Shown here: positions 7,824 to 15,805 of the stretch, piece after piece
How the letters are laid out: each line of letters starts with the position of its first letter
How positions within the stretch are numbered: the first letter of the stretch is position 1
DNA from: Rhodoferax sp.
GTDB lineage: Bacteria > Pseudomonadota > Gammaproteobacteria > Burkholderiales > Burkholderiaceae_C
Length of the DNA: 43,416 nt
NCBI RefSeq assembly: GCF_028714215.1
Contig: NZ_JAQTMS010000035.1
Span: forward strand, 1-43,416
Reading direction: 5' to 3'
Notes under the pieces: model-generated
What the model was told of the DNA's origin: nothing
Databases searched by the model: none
The model's input: only the letters and a program-made list of their open reading frames with translations
Made by a program: the position numbers and the translations under genes

Positions 7824-7968
7824 GGAATGGGCGCATGCCTTGTTCTATCGGAACCACCATGGCAGACGGGTGCCCATGCCGGGTGATGATGGTAGGCTGC
7901 CCGCGCTCGGCGGAAGCCACCACGGCGGACAGACTGGCTTTGGCATCCCGAAGTTGAAGTATTTGTAT
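7807..7968 (-). pseudogene. remnant of a Phd/YefM-type antitoxin gene
   Basis: On the - strand the frame from 7968 reads LQLRDAKASLSAVVASAE, RGQPTIITRHGHPSAMV and VPIEQG, a clear Phd/YefM antitoxin N-terminal domain. There is no proper start: the only ATG nearby (7979-7981) is in another frame, which suggests a frameshift. The C-terminal part loses similarity after PSAAP. No cognate toxin gene is visible. The remnant runs against the maturase fragment, so the site has been rearranged more than once. Confidence 0.55.
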
Positions 7969-8206
7969 CGGAGGCTCCCATGGTGTGACTACAGGAGGTG
8001 ACTTTAAGGCGAATCCGGTTTCAATGTGCGCTGTCTGCTCGGCTATAGTGCAGCCAGCGGATTTGCTCCTGCAACTGATCCATCAGTCTGGTTGGCTGGA
8101 AAACAGGCGTGCTGGTATTTCTGGAACTGTTATGACCCATGACGTTGAACAAAAACTATCGGAACACCCTATTCCATGCGGGTCTCAGGGCTTTTCCTGG
8201 TCCGAT

Positions 8207-8213
8207 GTTAGGT
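8207..8213 (+). other. candidate R' core box before the 8221 gene
   Basis: GTTAGGT fits the attC/attI R' consensus GTTRRRY and lies seven bases before the ATG at 8221, a usual distance for integron cassettes. Upstream, CAGG and CCTG flank a short loop at about 8184-8199, but I find no convincing R'' partner. The stretch 7985-8206 otherwise holds no gene I can support. Confidence 0.3.
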
Positions 8214-8220
8214 CGCATCT

Positions 8221-8655
8221 ATGAATCCCACCATTGCAGCTGCCATCCTCGGCCTCATAAGCAGTCTTGGTGCAGCTTTGGTGACGTACCTGTTCACAAA
8301 GAAGAGGGAGCGAGAGGCTGAGTGGCGAAAGGAAAAGCTCGCTTACTACATGACGTTCATTGAGAGCATGAGCGGAACCATAGAAGGCGATGCTTCTCCA
8401 GAGGGGCATCGAGCTTTCTCGAAAGCAACCAACAATCTCCTCCTCTTTGCGCCGCAGCCTGTCGTTGAAGCGGTAAACGCCTTCCGAGACGAGATACGCA
8501 TATCTAATCCAACTCGAACGCAAGAACAACACGACAAATTGCTTGCTATGCTACTTCTGCAAATCAGGCGCGATATAGGCGTATCGCCACCCGACAATGC
8601 AGCTACGTTCAGGCCAATACTCTGGGCATCCGGAGCCAACAGAAATGCAACCTAA
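8221..8655 (+). CDS. small membrane-anchored protein, cassette-like, unknown
   Basis: The 144-residue protein has one N-terminal hydrophobic helix (IAAAILGLISSLGAALVTYLF) followed by a very charged KKREREAEWRKEK segment and a helical cytoplasmic part. I recognise no family. Its stop codon TAA lies inside the R'' box ACCTAAC of candidate attC site B, and its ATG follows a candidate R' box, so the gene has the exact placement of an integron cassette gene. Base composition is lower in GC than the surrounding chromosome. Confidence 0.6.
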   Translation: MNPTIAAAILGLISSLGAALVTYLFTKKREREAEWRKEKLAYYMTFIESMSGTIEGDASPEGHRAFSKATNNLLLFAPQPVVEAVNAFRDEIRISNPTRTQEQHDKLLAMLLLQIRRDIGVSPPDNAATFRPILWASGANRNAT

Positions 8656-8703
8656 CATTTCCAGCGGACTGCCTACCGCAGCCACTGAAGTCAGGCGTTG
8701 AGG
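8650..8703 (+). other. candidate integron attC site B
   Basis: This 54-base segment starts with ACCTAAC (consensus RYYYAAC) and ends with GTTGAGG (one base off GTTRRRY). Inside, ATTTCCAGCGG pairs with CCACTGAAGT with one bulged C, and ACTGC pairs with GCAG around the loop. The R'' box contains the stop codon of the upstream gene. This is the best attC candidate in the window. Confidence 0.55.
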
Positions 8704-8861
8704 TTGTGCAAAACCTCTTTGAGGGAAGAACGTTTGTGAAGCTAAAAATTCGGCCGCTCAGGTTCCGCCATATTCAACCGACGCACTTCGAACAAGGGCT
8801 CAAGTACCCCTGCGTTGGGGACCGCGGCGCGGGTTTGATGGTTTCTGCATGGCCTCGGTAG
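8697..8861 (+). repeat. 165-bp repeat, copy B
   Basis: This is the second copy of the repeat at 7047-7212. Both begin at the R'-like GTTGAGG of a candidate attC site and continue with GTTGTGCAAAA, GAGGGAAGAACGT and GTGAAGCTAAAAATTCGG. It leads into the VOC gene, as copy A leads into the membrane-protein gene. Confidence 0.85.
8736..8861 (+). CDS. 41-residue small protein, copy B (unknown)
   Basis: A GTG start at 8736, again after GAGGGAAG, opens a 42-codon frame ending TAG. It shares with copy A the VKLKIRP start and the RHIQ, HFEQG, GD and GAG-x-MV residues. There is no internal insertion or deletion relative to copy A. Function is unknown. It could be a leader peptide of the following cassette gene, or the repeat could be non-coding. 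Confidence 0.4.
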   Translation: MKLKIRPLRFRHIQPTHFEQGLKYPCVGDRGAGLMVSAWPR

Positions 8862-8885
8862 ACTTTGTCAACAGGAGTTCAATCC

Positions 8886-9284
8886 ATGCATTACCGCTTG
8901 CGTGTCGCTCGTCCAGTCACGGATATTGCTCGCTCACAAGCGATGTATTGCGCGGGCCTGGGTTTAAAGGTCTTGGCAAGTTTTCAAGATCACCAAGGTT
9001 TTGACGGCATCATGCTCGGCGCTGAAGGCCTGGATTACCACTTCGAATTCACCCACTGCAAAACTCATCCCGTGCAGCCTCGGCCGACGCCCGAAGATCT
9101 GCTTGTGTTCTATGTCCCGGATGCAAGTGAGTGGAAGACTGTCTGCGATCGAATGCTCAAAGCGGGATTCTCTCCTGTGAGTTCGTTCAACCCCTACTGG
9201 GACTCGAATGGCCAGACTTTCCAGGATGCCGACGGATATCGGGTGGTTGTTCAAAATGCAGACTGGCGCAAGAGTTCTTTGTGA
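8886..9284 (+). CDS. VOC-family (glyoxalase/dioxygenase-like) protein
   Basis: The 132-residue protein has the two-module VOC fold: YRLRVARPVTDIARSQAMYCAGLGLKVLASF in the first half and VCDRMLKAGFSPVSSFNPYWDSNGQTFQDADGYRVVV in the second. Likely metal-ligand positions are the His in YHFEF and the Asp/Tyr pair near the end. Proteins of this type include glyoxalases, drug-binding proteins and dioxygenases; the substrate here is unknown. ATG 8886 follows CAGGAG (8870-8875). It ends the accessory island and faces mutS. VOC proteins are frequent integron cassette cargo. Confidence 0.82.
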   Translation: MHYRLRVARPVTDIARSQAMYCAGLGLKVLASFQDHQGFDGIMLGAEGLDYHFEFTHCKTHPVQPRPTPEDLLVFYVPDASEWKTVCDRMLKAGFSPVSSFNPYWDSNGQTFQDADGYRVVVQNADWRKSSL

Positions 9285-9344
9285 TCGGTAGTCCGGCTGT
9301 TCGACAGAAATCGCGCCACCGCCACCCGAAGCACACAACGCAAG

Positions 9345-11936
9345 CTAGCCTTTGGCCGCCAGCGTCTTAAGTTGGTACAGCGCATCCAGTGCCTCTCGCG
9401 GGCTCAATGCGTCAGGGTCAACAGCTTCCAAAGCCTTTTCGACCGCGCTGACCGCCACGTGTTCGGCAACCGGCGGCGGCGCAAACAAGTCCACCTGGGC
9501 GTGGGTCTCGGAGGCTTTGGCTTCCAGCGCCGCCAGTGTCTGGCGTGCCTGGTTCACCACCGCCGCCGGCATGCCGGCCAGGCGCGCCACCTGAATGCCG
9601 TAGCTGCGGCTGGCCGGGCCGACCTGGATTTCGTGCAGGAAGACGATGTCGTGGCCGGACTCGGCGGCGCTCACGTGCACGTTGATGGCGGCGTGATGCG
9701 TGGCCGGGAACTCGGTCAACTCGAAGTAGTGGGTGGCAAACAAGGTGTAGGCCTGGGTCTTGTCGTGCAACTGGGTGGCGATGCTTGATGCCAGTGCCAG
9801 GCCGTCGAAGGTGCTGGTGCCGCGGCCCACCTCGTCCATCAGCACCAATGAATTGGGTGTTGCCGCGTGCAGGATTTGCGCCGCTTCCAGCATCTCCAGC
9901 ATGAAGGTGGACTGCGCATTGGCTAGGTCGTCGGCGGCGCCGATGCGGGTGTGAATGGCGTCTATCGGTCCCAGGCGACAGGCCGCCGCCGGCACGTAGC
10001 TGCCGATGCTGGCCAGCAGCACGATGACGGCGATCTGGCGCATGTAGGTCGACTTGCCGCCCATGTTGGGGCCGGTGATGATCTGCATGCGCTGCCTGGG
10101 GCCCAGACGAGTGTCGTTGGCAATGAAGGCGCCTGAGCTGGTTTCTGCCAGCCGCGCCTCGACCACGGGATGGCGGCCCTGACTGATCTCCAGGCACGGC
10201 TCTTTGGCAAACTGCGGCGCGCACCAGTTCAGCGTCAGGGCGCGCTCGGTCAGGGCGCACAGCGCGTCCAGCGTTGCCAGGGCACGCGCCAACCGGGTCA
10301 GCCTGGGCACGAACTGCTGCATGTGGTCCAGCAGCTGCTCGTAGAGAAATTTTTCCCGGCTCAGGGCGCGCTCCTGGGCGCTGAGCGCCTTGTCCTCGAA
10401 GGCTTTCAGCTCGGGGGTGATGAAGCGCTCCACATTTTTCAGGGTCTGGCGCCGCCGGTAGTCGCTGGGCACCTTGTCGACCTGGCCCTGCGTCACCTCG
10501 ATGAAAAAGCCGTGCACCTTGTTGAATTGCACGCGCAGGTTGGCGATGCCGGTGCGCGCTTTCTCGCGTCCTTCCAGATCGAGCAGAAAAGCGTCGCAGT
10601 TGGTTTGGATGGCGCGCAGCTCGTCCAGTTCGGCGTCGAAGCCGCCGGCAATCACACCGCCGTCGCGCACCAGGGCGGCGGGCTCCGGGTCGACTGCGCT
10701 TGTCAATAATTCAGCGCAGCCGTCGGGGCTCAGCAAGTGCTCCGAGAGCTGTGTCAAATAGGGTTCAAGCCCCCGCAACAGGGGCGTCAGCAGTTCCGTC
10801 TTTTGCAGTGTCTGGCGCAGCGCCACCAGTTCCCTCGGCCGCACCTGGCGCAGCGCCAGGCGGGCTGTGATGCGCTCCACGTCGCTGCTGCCCTTGAGTT
10901 GCTCGCGCAGTTTCAGCCACGGGCCGATCTTCAAGGCGGCAATGGCGTCCAGCCGTTGCTGCGCCTCGCTGCGTTCGCGCCGGGGTGACAGCAACCAGTT
11001 TTTCAGCAAGCGGCTGCCCATGCCGGTCATGCAACTGTCCAGCAGCGAGAACAGGGTCGGCTGCTCTTCGCCGCGCAGGGTCAACGTCAGTTCCAGGTTG
11101 CGCCGGGTGGTTTGCGGCAGGTCGATCAGCTCATCGTTGCGCTGCACCCGAATGCTATGCAGGTGGGTCAGGGCGCGGCCCTGCGTGTGCTCGGCGTAGG
11201 CCAGCAGCGCGGCAGCGGCGGCATGGGCTTGCGCCAACTCCTGCGCCTGCCAGGGCGCCAGGCTGGCGGCCTGCAATTGCTCCAGCAGCTTGCGCTGGCC
11301 CAGGCCGGCATCGAACTGCCAATCCGGCCGCAGCGTGACGGTCATCGGTCCGCTGGTTTGCAGCGCGCGCAGGCGGCTCTCGAAAGTGGGCGTGGCGCCG
11401 GCGCTGAACAGCAACTCGCCGGGGCTGATGCGGGCCACCCAGTCCGCCAACTCATCGGGCGCGCATTCGGCCAGGTAAAGCTCACCCTTGGTGATGCTCA
11501 GCCAGGCCAGGCCGCAACTGTTGCGCGGCCCCTGGTGCACCGCCAGCAGCAGCGACTCGGTCTTGTCGCCCAGCAGTTCCATGTCGGTCAGCGTGCCGGG
11601 CGTGACCACGCGCACCACCTTGCGTTCCACCGGCCCTTTGTTGTTGACCTCGCCCACCTGTTCGCAGATGGCCACCGATTCGCCCAGCTTGATCAGGCGC
11701 GCCAGGTAGGTCTCCACCGAGTGAAATGGCACCCCGGCCATCGCCACCGGCGCGCCGGCCGATTGACCGCGCTGGGTCAGCGTGATGTTGAGCAGCCGCG
11801 CCGCTTTTTCAGCGTCGGCATAGAAAAGTTCGTAGAAGTCCCCCATCCGGTACAGCAGCAGCGTGTCGGGGTAGTCGGCCTTGATGCCCAGATACTGCTG
11901 CATGCCGGGAGAATGTTGTTTGGCTGTTTCGGTCAT
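9345..11936 (-). CDS. mutS: DNA mismatch repair protein MutS
   Basis: MutS recognises base mismatches and small loops and starts methyl-directed repair with MutL. The product is 863 residues, close to the usual 850-860. It has the mismatch-reading F-x-E in MGDFYELFY (about residues 34-36), the connector and lever domains, and the ABC-type ATPase with Walker [14 protein letters not shown] (near residue 622), Walker [17 protein letters not shown] and the [10 protein letters not shown] switch. I prefer ATG 11934-11936 over an in-frame start nine codons upstream because the protein then begins [16 protein letters not shown], as in relatives. It is convergent with the VOC gene and unlinked to mutL here. 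Confidence 0.97.
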   Translation of the reverse strand: MTETAKQHSPGMQQYLGIKADYPDTLLLYRMGDFYELFYADAEKAARLLNITLTQRGQSAGAPVAMAGVPFHSVETYLARLIKLGESVAICEQVGEVNNKGPVERKVVRVVTPGTLTDMELLGDKTESLLLAVHQGPRNSCGLAWLSITKGELYLAECAPDELADWVARISPGELLFSAGATPTFESRLRALQTSGPMTVTLRPDWQFDAGLGQRKLLEQLQAASLAPWQAQELAQAHAAAAALLAYAEHTQGRALTHLHSIRVQRNDELIDLPQTTRRNLELTLTLRGEEQPTLFSLLDSCMTGMGSRLLKNWLLSPRRERSEAQQRLDAIAALKIGPWLKLREQLKGSSDVERITARLALRQVRPRELVALRQTLQKTELLTPLLRGLEPYLTQLSEHLLSPDGCAELLTSAVDPEPAALVRDGGVIAGGFDAELDELRAIQTNCDAFLLDLEGREKARTGIANLRVQFNKVHGFFIEVTQGQVDKVPSDYRRRQTLKNVERFITPELKAFEDKALSAQERALSREKFLYEQLLDHMQQFVPRLTRLARALATLDALCALTERALTLNWCAPQFAKEPCLEISQGRHPVVEARLAETSSGAFIANDTRLGPRQRMQIITGPNMGGKSTYMRQIAVIVLLASIGSYVPAAACRLGPIDAIHTRIGAADDLANAQSTFMLEMLEAAQILHAATPNSLVLMDEVGRGTSTFDGLALASSIATQLHDKTQAYTLFATHYFELTEFPATHHAAINVHVSAAESGHDIVFLHEIQVGPASRSYGIQVARLAGMPAAVVNQARQTLAALEAKASETHAQVDLFAPPPVAEHVAVSAVEKALEAVDPDALSPREALDALYQLKTLAAKG

Positions 11937-12023
11937 CGGGTGAAGTCTAGCAAGATCAAACACCGCACGAGATTCAGTGATGCATCTGAACCGGTCTTTT
12001 TGAATCGAAGAACTGGACCAGCC

Positions 12024-13412
12024 TCAAGTAGCGGTCATCGGCAAGCTAACGGTTACCAGCAAGCCGGGCTCGGCGTTGCGCACGGTCAGGGTGCCGCCAT
12101 GCGCTTGCGCCACCAGCTTGCACAGGTACAAGCCCAGGCCAACGCCGCCGCCTTCGCGCGTGCGGGCAGCATCCGGCCGGTAGAACGGCTGGCCCAGATG
12201 CGGCAGTTGATCCGGCGGCACACCGGCCCCGAAATCGCGCACCGCAATCACCAGCATCCCGTTATCACCCGGGCGTACGGTGAGCTCGGGTGGCCGGTTG
12301 ACGTCGGCGCTATGGCGCTGGGCGTTGTCCAGCAGGTTGCGCAGCAACAGGCGCAGGCGGGCCGGGTCCAGTAGCGCCCTGGGCAAGTCGGGCGCAAGGG
12401 TTCGGGTGATCGTTGGACTGCCCGGCAGGCTGGCCACCACCTCATCCGCCAGCAGCGCCAAATCGGTGGGCTCGCGCTGCAAGGCGGCGTGCGGACTGGC
12501 CAGGCGCTCGCTCTCCAGCAAGTCGGTGACCAGGTCCCGCATCAAGGCCAGGTCACGCAGCAGGGCGGCGCGACTGGGTAGCACCTCCGGACTCTCCGGC
12601 AGCAGCTCGGTATTCAAGCGGGCTCGGGTCAGCGGGCTGCGCAGCTCATGGCTGATGGCCAGCAGCAGCGCCCGCTTGGCTTCCAGCATGTGGTGGATGT
12701 CGGCGCCCATGGTGTTGATGGTGGCGGCCAGTTCGCCCAGTTCGTCCGGCCGCTGGGCGTGGCGCACCGGGATCGCGGTGGCGAAGTCGCCGGCACCAAA
12801 GCGCAAGGCGCCGGCGCGAATATCGTCCAGCGGGCGCAGCATGCGGCGCACCCGGGCATAGGCCAGCGCCGTCAAAAGCAGCAGCCCCATCAGGGTCGCC
12901 CAGCCGATGAAGCGCGGACGCTGGTGCCAGGCCGGCACGCTCAGCGAAAACTCGATCCGGTGGCCGTCGGCCGTGCTGCGTTCCAGCAAGCGAGGTTCCT
13001 CGCTGTTCCAGCGCGGGTCACTTCTCCAGGACTCGCCGCGTCGGCGCGCGTTGCCAATCCCGCGCGCCGGATTGGCGGGAGCGTCCGGCTCGCTTTGCCA
13101 GTTGACCAGCGGACCGCTGATGCGCACGCTGACCGGCAGCCGCTGCGTCAGGGCTTGCGCCCGCTCAATGCTGGGCGGGCTGCCAATCTCGGCCGCCAGC
13201 CGGTCCACATAGTCCACCAGCAAGGGCCGCGCGGCGTCGCGCCAACCGATCGACAGGGCGTATTGCATGCCCAGAACAAAGGTCGCCGCCATGGCCAGCG
13301 CCAGCAGCACAAACAAGGCCACCAGCCGCACGCGCAAGGAGTGCGCCAGTGCGTGGCGGGCCCGCTGGTGCCAGCGCCGGCGCCGGCGCGGGGAAGCCGC
13401 CTCTTTGCTCAT
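12024..13412 (-). CDS. CpxA-like sensor histidine kinase
   Basis: The 462-residue inner-membrane kinase has two transmembrane helices (about 27-50 and 170-190) around a roughly 120-residue periplasmic domain, then a HAMP segment and HisKA with the phosphoacceptor His near residue 254 in AISHELRSPLTRARL. It also has a HATPase domain with N-box LLRNLLDNAQRHS, G1 DFGAGVP and G2 GVGLGLYLC. It overlaps the response regulator gene by four bases and is the last gene of an operon that also encodes a Spy/CpxP-like lipoprotein. This points to envelope-stress sensing like CpxA, BaeS or RstB. The N-terminus is unusually Arg-rich. Confidence 0.9.
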   Translation of the reverse strand: MSKEAASPRRRRRWHQRARHALAHSLRVRLVALFVLLALAMAATFVLGMQYALSIGWRDAARPLLVDYVDRLAAEIGSPPSIERAQALTQRLPVSVRISGPLVNWQSEPDAPANPARGIGNARRRGESWRSDPRWNSEEPRLLERSTADGHRIEFSLSVPAWHQRPRFIGWATLMGLLLLTALAYARVRRMLRPLDDIRAGALRFGAGDFATAIPVRHAQRPDELGELAATINTMGADIHHMLEAKRALLLAISHELRSPLTRARLNTELLPESPEVLPSRAALLRDLALMRDLVTDLLESERLASPHAALQREPTDLALLADEVVASLPGSPTITRTLAPDLPRALLDPARLRLLLRNLLDNAQRHSADVNRPPELTVRPGDNGMLVIAVRDFGAGVPPDQLPHLGQPFYRPDAARTREGGGVGLGLYLCKLVAQAHGGTLTVRNAEPGLLVTVSLPMTAT

Positions 13413-14107
13413 GGCGGCAAACGTGCCAGGGCCAGCGCATAGCCGGCGTTGCGCAGGGTCTTGATGCAGTCCAGCGGTTCGAGCTTCTTGCGCAGGCGGC
13501 TGACCACAATATCGACCGCGCGGGTGACCAACTCGGCCTCATGGCCGCGCACATGGTTCAGGATGTCGTCGCGGCTGAAGACCTTGCCGGCGTTTGCCGC
13601 CAGCAAGTGCAGCAAATCGAATTCAGTGCTGGTGAGGGTGATGTATTCGCCCTGCCGCAACACCTTGCGGGTGGCCGGTTCGATCACCAGACCGTCAAAC
13701 ACCAGCCGTGCCGCGGTATCTTGTGGTGTCGCCATCAAGGGGCTGGCAGGGCGGCGCCGCAACACGGTTTGCAGGCGGGCCACCAGTTCGCGCGGCTCGA
13801 ACGGCTTGGGCACATAGTCATCCGCCCCCAACTCCAGCCCGACCACGCGGTCCATCACTTCGCCGCGCGCGGTCAGCATGATGATGGGGATATCGCTCTG
13901 CTTGCGAATGGCGCGGCACACGGCAAAGCCATCCATCTCGGGCAGCATCACGTCCAGCACCACGGCATCGATGCCGCCGCGGCGCAACCGATCCAGACCG
14001 GCGCCGGGCCGCAGGGCACACTCCAGCGCCAGGTCGAAACGCGCAAGGTAAGCCGTCAGGGGCGGCCCCAATTGCGCGTCGTCGTCAATCAGCAGGATGC
14101 GGTGCAT
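13409..14107 (-). CDS. OmpR-family response regulator, CpxR-like
   Basis: The 232-residue regulator has a receiver domain with acidic pair DDD at 8-10, phosphoacceptor Asp52 in VVLDVMLPEMDG, the conserved Thr in MLTARG and Lys in VPKPFEP. It is followed by a winged-helix DNA-binding domain (YITLTSTEFDLLHLLAANAGKVFSRDDILNHV and DIVVSRLRKKLEP). Its stop overlaps the kinase start (ATGA). Thirty-three bases upstream is the Spy/CpxP-like gene, so it probably controls that lipoprotein and its own operon. Confidence 0.93.
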   Translation of the reverse strand: MHRILLIDDDAQLGPPLTAYLARFDLALECALRPGAGLDRLRRGGIDAVVLDVMLPEMDGFAVCRAIRKQSDIPIIMLTARGEVMDRVVGLELGADDYVPKPFEPRELVARLQTVLRRRPASPLMATPQDTAARLVFDGLVIEPATRKVLRQGEYITLTSTEFDLLHLLAANAGKVFSRDDILNHVRGHEAELVTRAVDIVVSRLRKKLEPLDCIKTLRNAGYALALARLPP

Positions 14108-14140
14108 GCGGCATTGTGCATGGATCAGGGCCTGTTCACC

Positions 14141-14611
14141 CTAACCGCGGTGCCACCAGCCATGCCGGTGCTCCAGGTAGTCGCGCACCTTTTGTTGTTG
14201 CGTGGCGTTCAGGCTGTCGTAGAAATCGGCCAGCGCGGCAATCACTTCCGGGCTCCGGGACTGCAAGACCGTGGTCTTATCAGTGACCAAGGCTTGGGCA
14301 CGTGCGCGGTCAAACTTGTCGCCGGCGACCAGGGCCTTCATCTCGGAGCGCGGGTCCTTGGTCTGCCCGATCAAGGCGCTGCGCTGCGCGTAAAGCTTGT
14401 CACCCAGGGTGCTCAGGCGCTTCTTCTGATCTTCGTTGAGATCGAGTTTGCCGGCCACCCGGTCGACCACCTTGTTGCGCTTGAGGGTGTATTCCTCGGC
14501 GCTCAGGTTGGCGCCAAATTCGTGATTGCGGTGACCACAGGCCGACAGGCCGGCCACCATGACAGACAGGCCGCAGACGGCGAAGACGGTGCGTTTGATC
14601 CAGCGTTTCAT
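14141..14611 (-). CDS. Spy/CpxP-family periplasmic lipoprotein
   Basis: The 156-residue protein has an N-terminal signal with lipobox GLSAC (Cys at about 25) and a helical body. It carries two LTxxQ-like motifs, one in LDLNEDQKKRLSTL and one in SLNATQQQKVRDYL, the hallmark of Spy and CpxP periplasmic chaperones. CpxP inhibits the sensor CpxA; Spy holds unfolded proteins. Being encoded directly upstream of the regulator and kinase, it likely acts as their accessory inhibitor or as an output. A lipid anchor is unlike E. coli CpxP or Spy, which are soluble. It ends in a His/Trp-rich tail (EHRHGWWHRG), which might bind metal. Confidence 0.85.
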   Translation of the reverse strand: MKRWIKRTVFAVCGLSVMVAGLSACGHRNHEFGANLSAEEYTLKRNKVVDRVAGKLDLNEDQKKRLSTLGDKLYAQRSALIGQTKDPRSEMKALVAGDKFDRARAQALVTDKTTVLQSRSPEVIAALADFYDSLNATQQQKVRDYLEHRHGWWHRG

Positions 14612-14671
14612 GACAGTGAGTCCTTCAGAAGAAGTGTTGAACAGGACTGTGATGGTGCCGCTGCCGGGCTG

Positions 14672-15226
14672 CTACCGGGTGTCGTGGCGGTTGCGGTTTG
14701 TTGCGTTTTGTTTCAACGCGCTCCCACTGCCGCAGCTACCGACGCGGTCCCCACCGCGGTCGCATTCCGGCGGGGTGCCGTAGCCGGCCGAGCGCACCTC
14801 CTGTTGCAGCGACAGTTCCACCTGGAACCATTTGCAGTCGGCGTCGTAGCGGTAGTTCCAGACGTAGCCGCGCTCGCGCCCCAGCAGCCAGACCTCGCTG
14901 GGGCGGCCCAGCAACTGGCTGACCTGCTCCTGCGCCATGCCGGCCTCGACGCGGTTGAAGTTCGGCTCGGTCAACACCTGCTCGGCGTGGCTGGCCTTGC
15001 CGGCGGCGTCGAAATAGACGAACCAGGTGTGTTTGCCATACGGTCCGCGCGGAAATTCGAGCCGGCTGCCGCTGTCCTGCGGGCGCTCCAGGTCGGGCTG
15101 CCCCATGCGCGCTATCACCTCTTCCCGGCGCATGCCCGGCAGGGCATCGGGCGGTGCATAGCTGCTACAGGCCGGCAGCAGCAAGCACAGCAGCAGACGG
15201 TTCCAAACCGATAGACGGTGAAGCAT
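14672..15226 (-). CDS. BamE/SmpA-like lipoprotein
   Basis: The 184-residue protein starts with a signal peptide ending in the lipobox LLPAC. It contains two copies of the BamE-type motif: LPGMRREEVIARMGQPD and EAGMAQEQVSQLLGRPSEVW. BamE-like domains (SmpA/OmlA) are small outer-membrane lipoproteins that support beta-barrel assembly; this one is a paralogue rather than BamE itself, given its size and tandem motifs. The last about 30 residues are low-complexity (Gly/Ser/Asn/Arg) and look like extension beyond the fold. It is the first gene of the Cpx-like block (60-base gap to the Spy/CpxP gene) and diverges from the MarR gene. Confidence 0.75.
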   Translation of the reverse strand: MLHRLSVWNRLLLCLLLPACSSYAPPDALPGMRREEVIARMGQPDLERPQDSGSRLEFPRGPYGKHTWFVYFDAAGKASHAEQVLTEPNFNRVEAGMAQEQVSQLLGRPSEVWLLGRERGYVWNYRYDADCKWFQVELSLQQEVRSAGYGTPPECDRGGDRVGSCGSGSALKQNATNRNRHDTR

Positions 15227-15320
15227 GGCGGATTCTCCTGGTTTCAGGGCTCAACCATACCAGCATGGCGGGCCGCTTGCCAGTCAGGGCGAGAGGGGGC
15301 GCCGGTCCGGTTTCCGAATA

Positions 15321-15334
15321 GTAAACATATTTAC
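15321..15334. promoter_or_regulatory. palindromic operator upstream of marR-type gene
   Basis: GTAAA and TTTAC form a perfect inverted repeat separated by CATA, four bases before the likely start of the MarR gene. MarR regulators bind such AT-rich palindromes and usually repress their own operon, so this is the probable operator. It is AT-rich against a GC-rich background. Confidence 0.6.
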
Positions 15335-15337
15335 AAT

Positions 15338-15805
15338 ATGCAGGCTATGAAAAGTGATCTGACGCAACGCTTTCCGTTCCTGCTGGCCGAAGTGGCGCGC
15401 CTCTATGGCCGCCAGTTCGATCAACGCGCGCGGGAACAAATTGGCTTGTCGCGCGCCCAGTGCCGCCTGCTCGGGGCGCTGGCCCGGCAGGGCGGGCCGC
15501 TGTCGCAAGCGGCGCTGGCCGAACTGCTGGACCTGAGCAGCATGGCGGTGACCACGTTGTGCGACCGCATGGAGGCGGGCGGTTGGATTCGCCGCGCCGC
15601 TTGCGACGGCGACCGCCGCGTCAAGCACATTCACCTGGAGCCGTGCGCCGCAAAAGCCTTGCAGGCGGCACTGCGGGTCAGCGACTCGCTGCAAGCCCAG
15701 GTGCTGAGTGGTTTTGACAAGACCGAGCAACAGCAGTTGCAGGCGTTGCTGCGGCGCGCCCATGAAAATCTGCTGGCGCTGCCCGGTCCCGGCGGTGCCG
15801 GATGA
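15338..15805 (+). CDS. MarR-family transcriptional regulator
   Basis: The product (about 155 residues) has the MarR winged-helix core: LSRAQCRLLGALARQGGPLSQAALAELLDLSSMAVTTLCDRMEAGGWIRRAACDGDRRVKHI, where DGDRRV is the wing. It is probably a dimer released by a small phenolic or drug-like ligand. It overlaps the efflux pump gene by four bases, so pump and repressor are translated together. The start could also be ATG 15347; neither has a strong ribosome-binding site. The palindrome at 15321-15334 suggests autoregulation. Confidence 0.88.
   Translation: MQAMKSDLTQRFPFLLAEVARLYGRQFDQRAREQIGLSRAQCRLLGALARQGGPLSQAALAELLDLSSMAVTTLCDRMEAGGWIRRAACDGDRRVKHIHLEPCAAKALQAALRVSDSLQAQVLSGFDKTEQQQLQALLRRAHENLLALPGPGGAG

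Noticed and set aside
8107..8214. Possible attI site (TGTTATGAC followed by GTTAGGT)
   Set aside because: The likeness to class 1 attI is a few bases only, and no integrase gene is next to it.
7985..8224. 79-codon + strand frame before the 8221 gene
   Set aside because: No recognisable motif, and it overlaps the next gene start and candidate attC box; coding character is poor.
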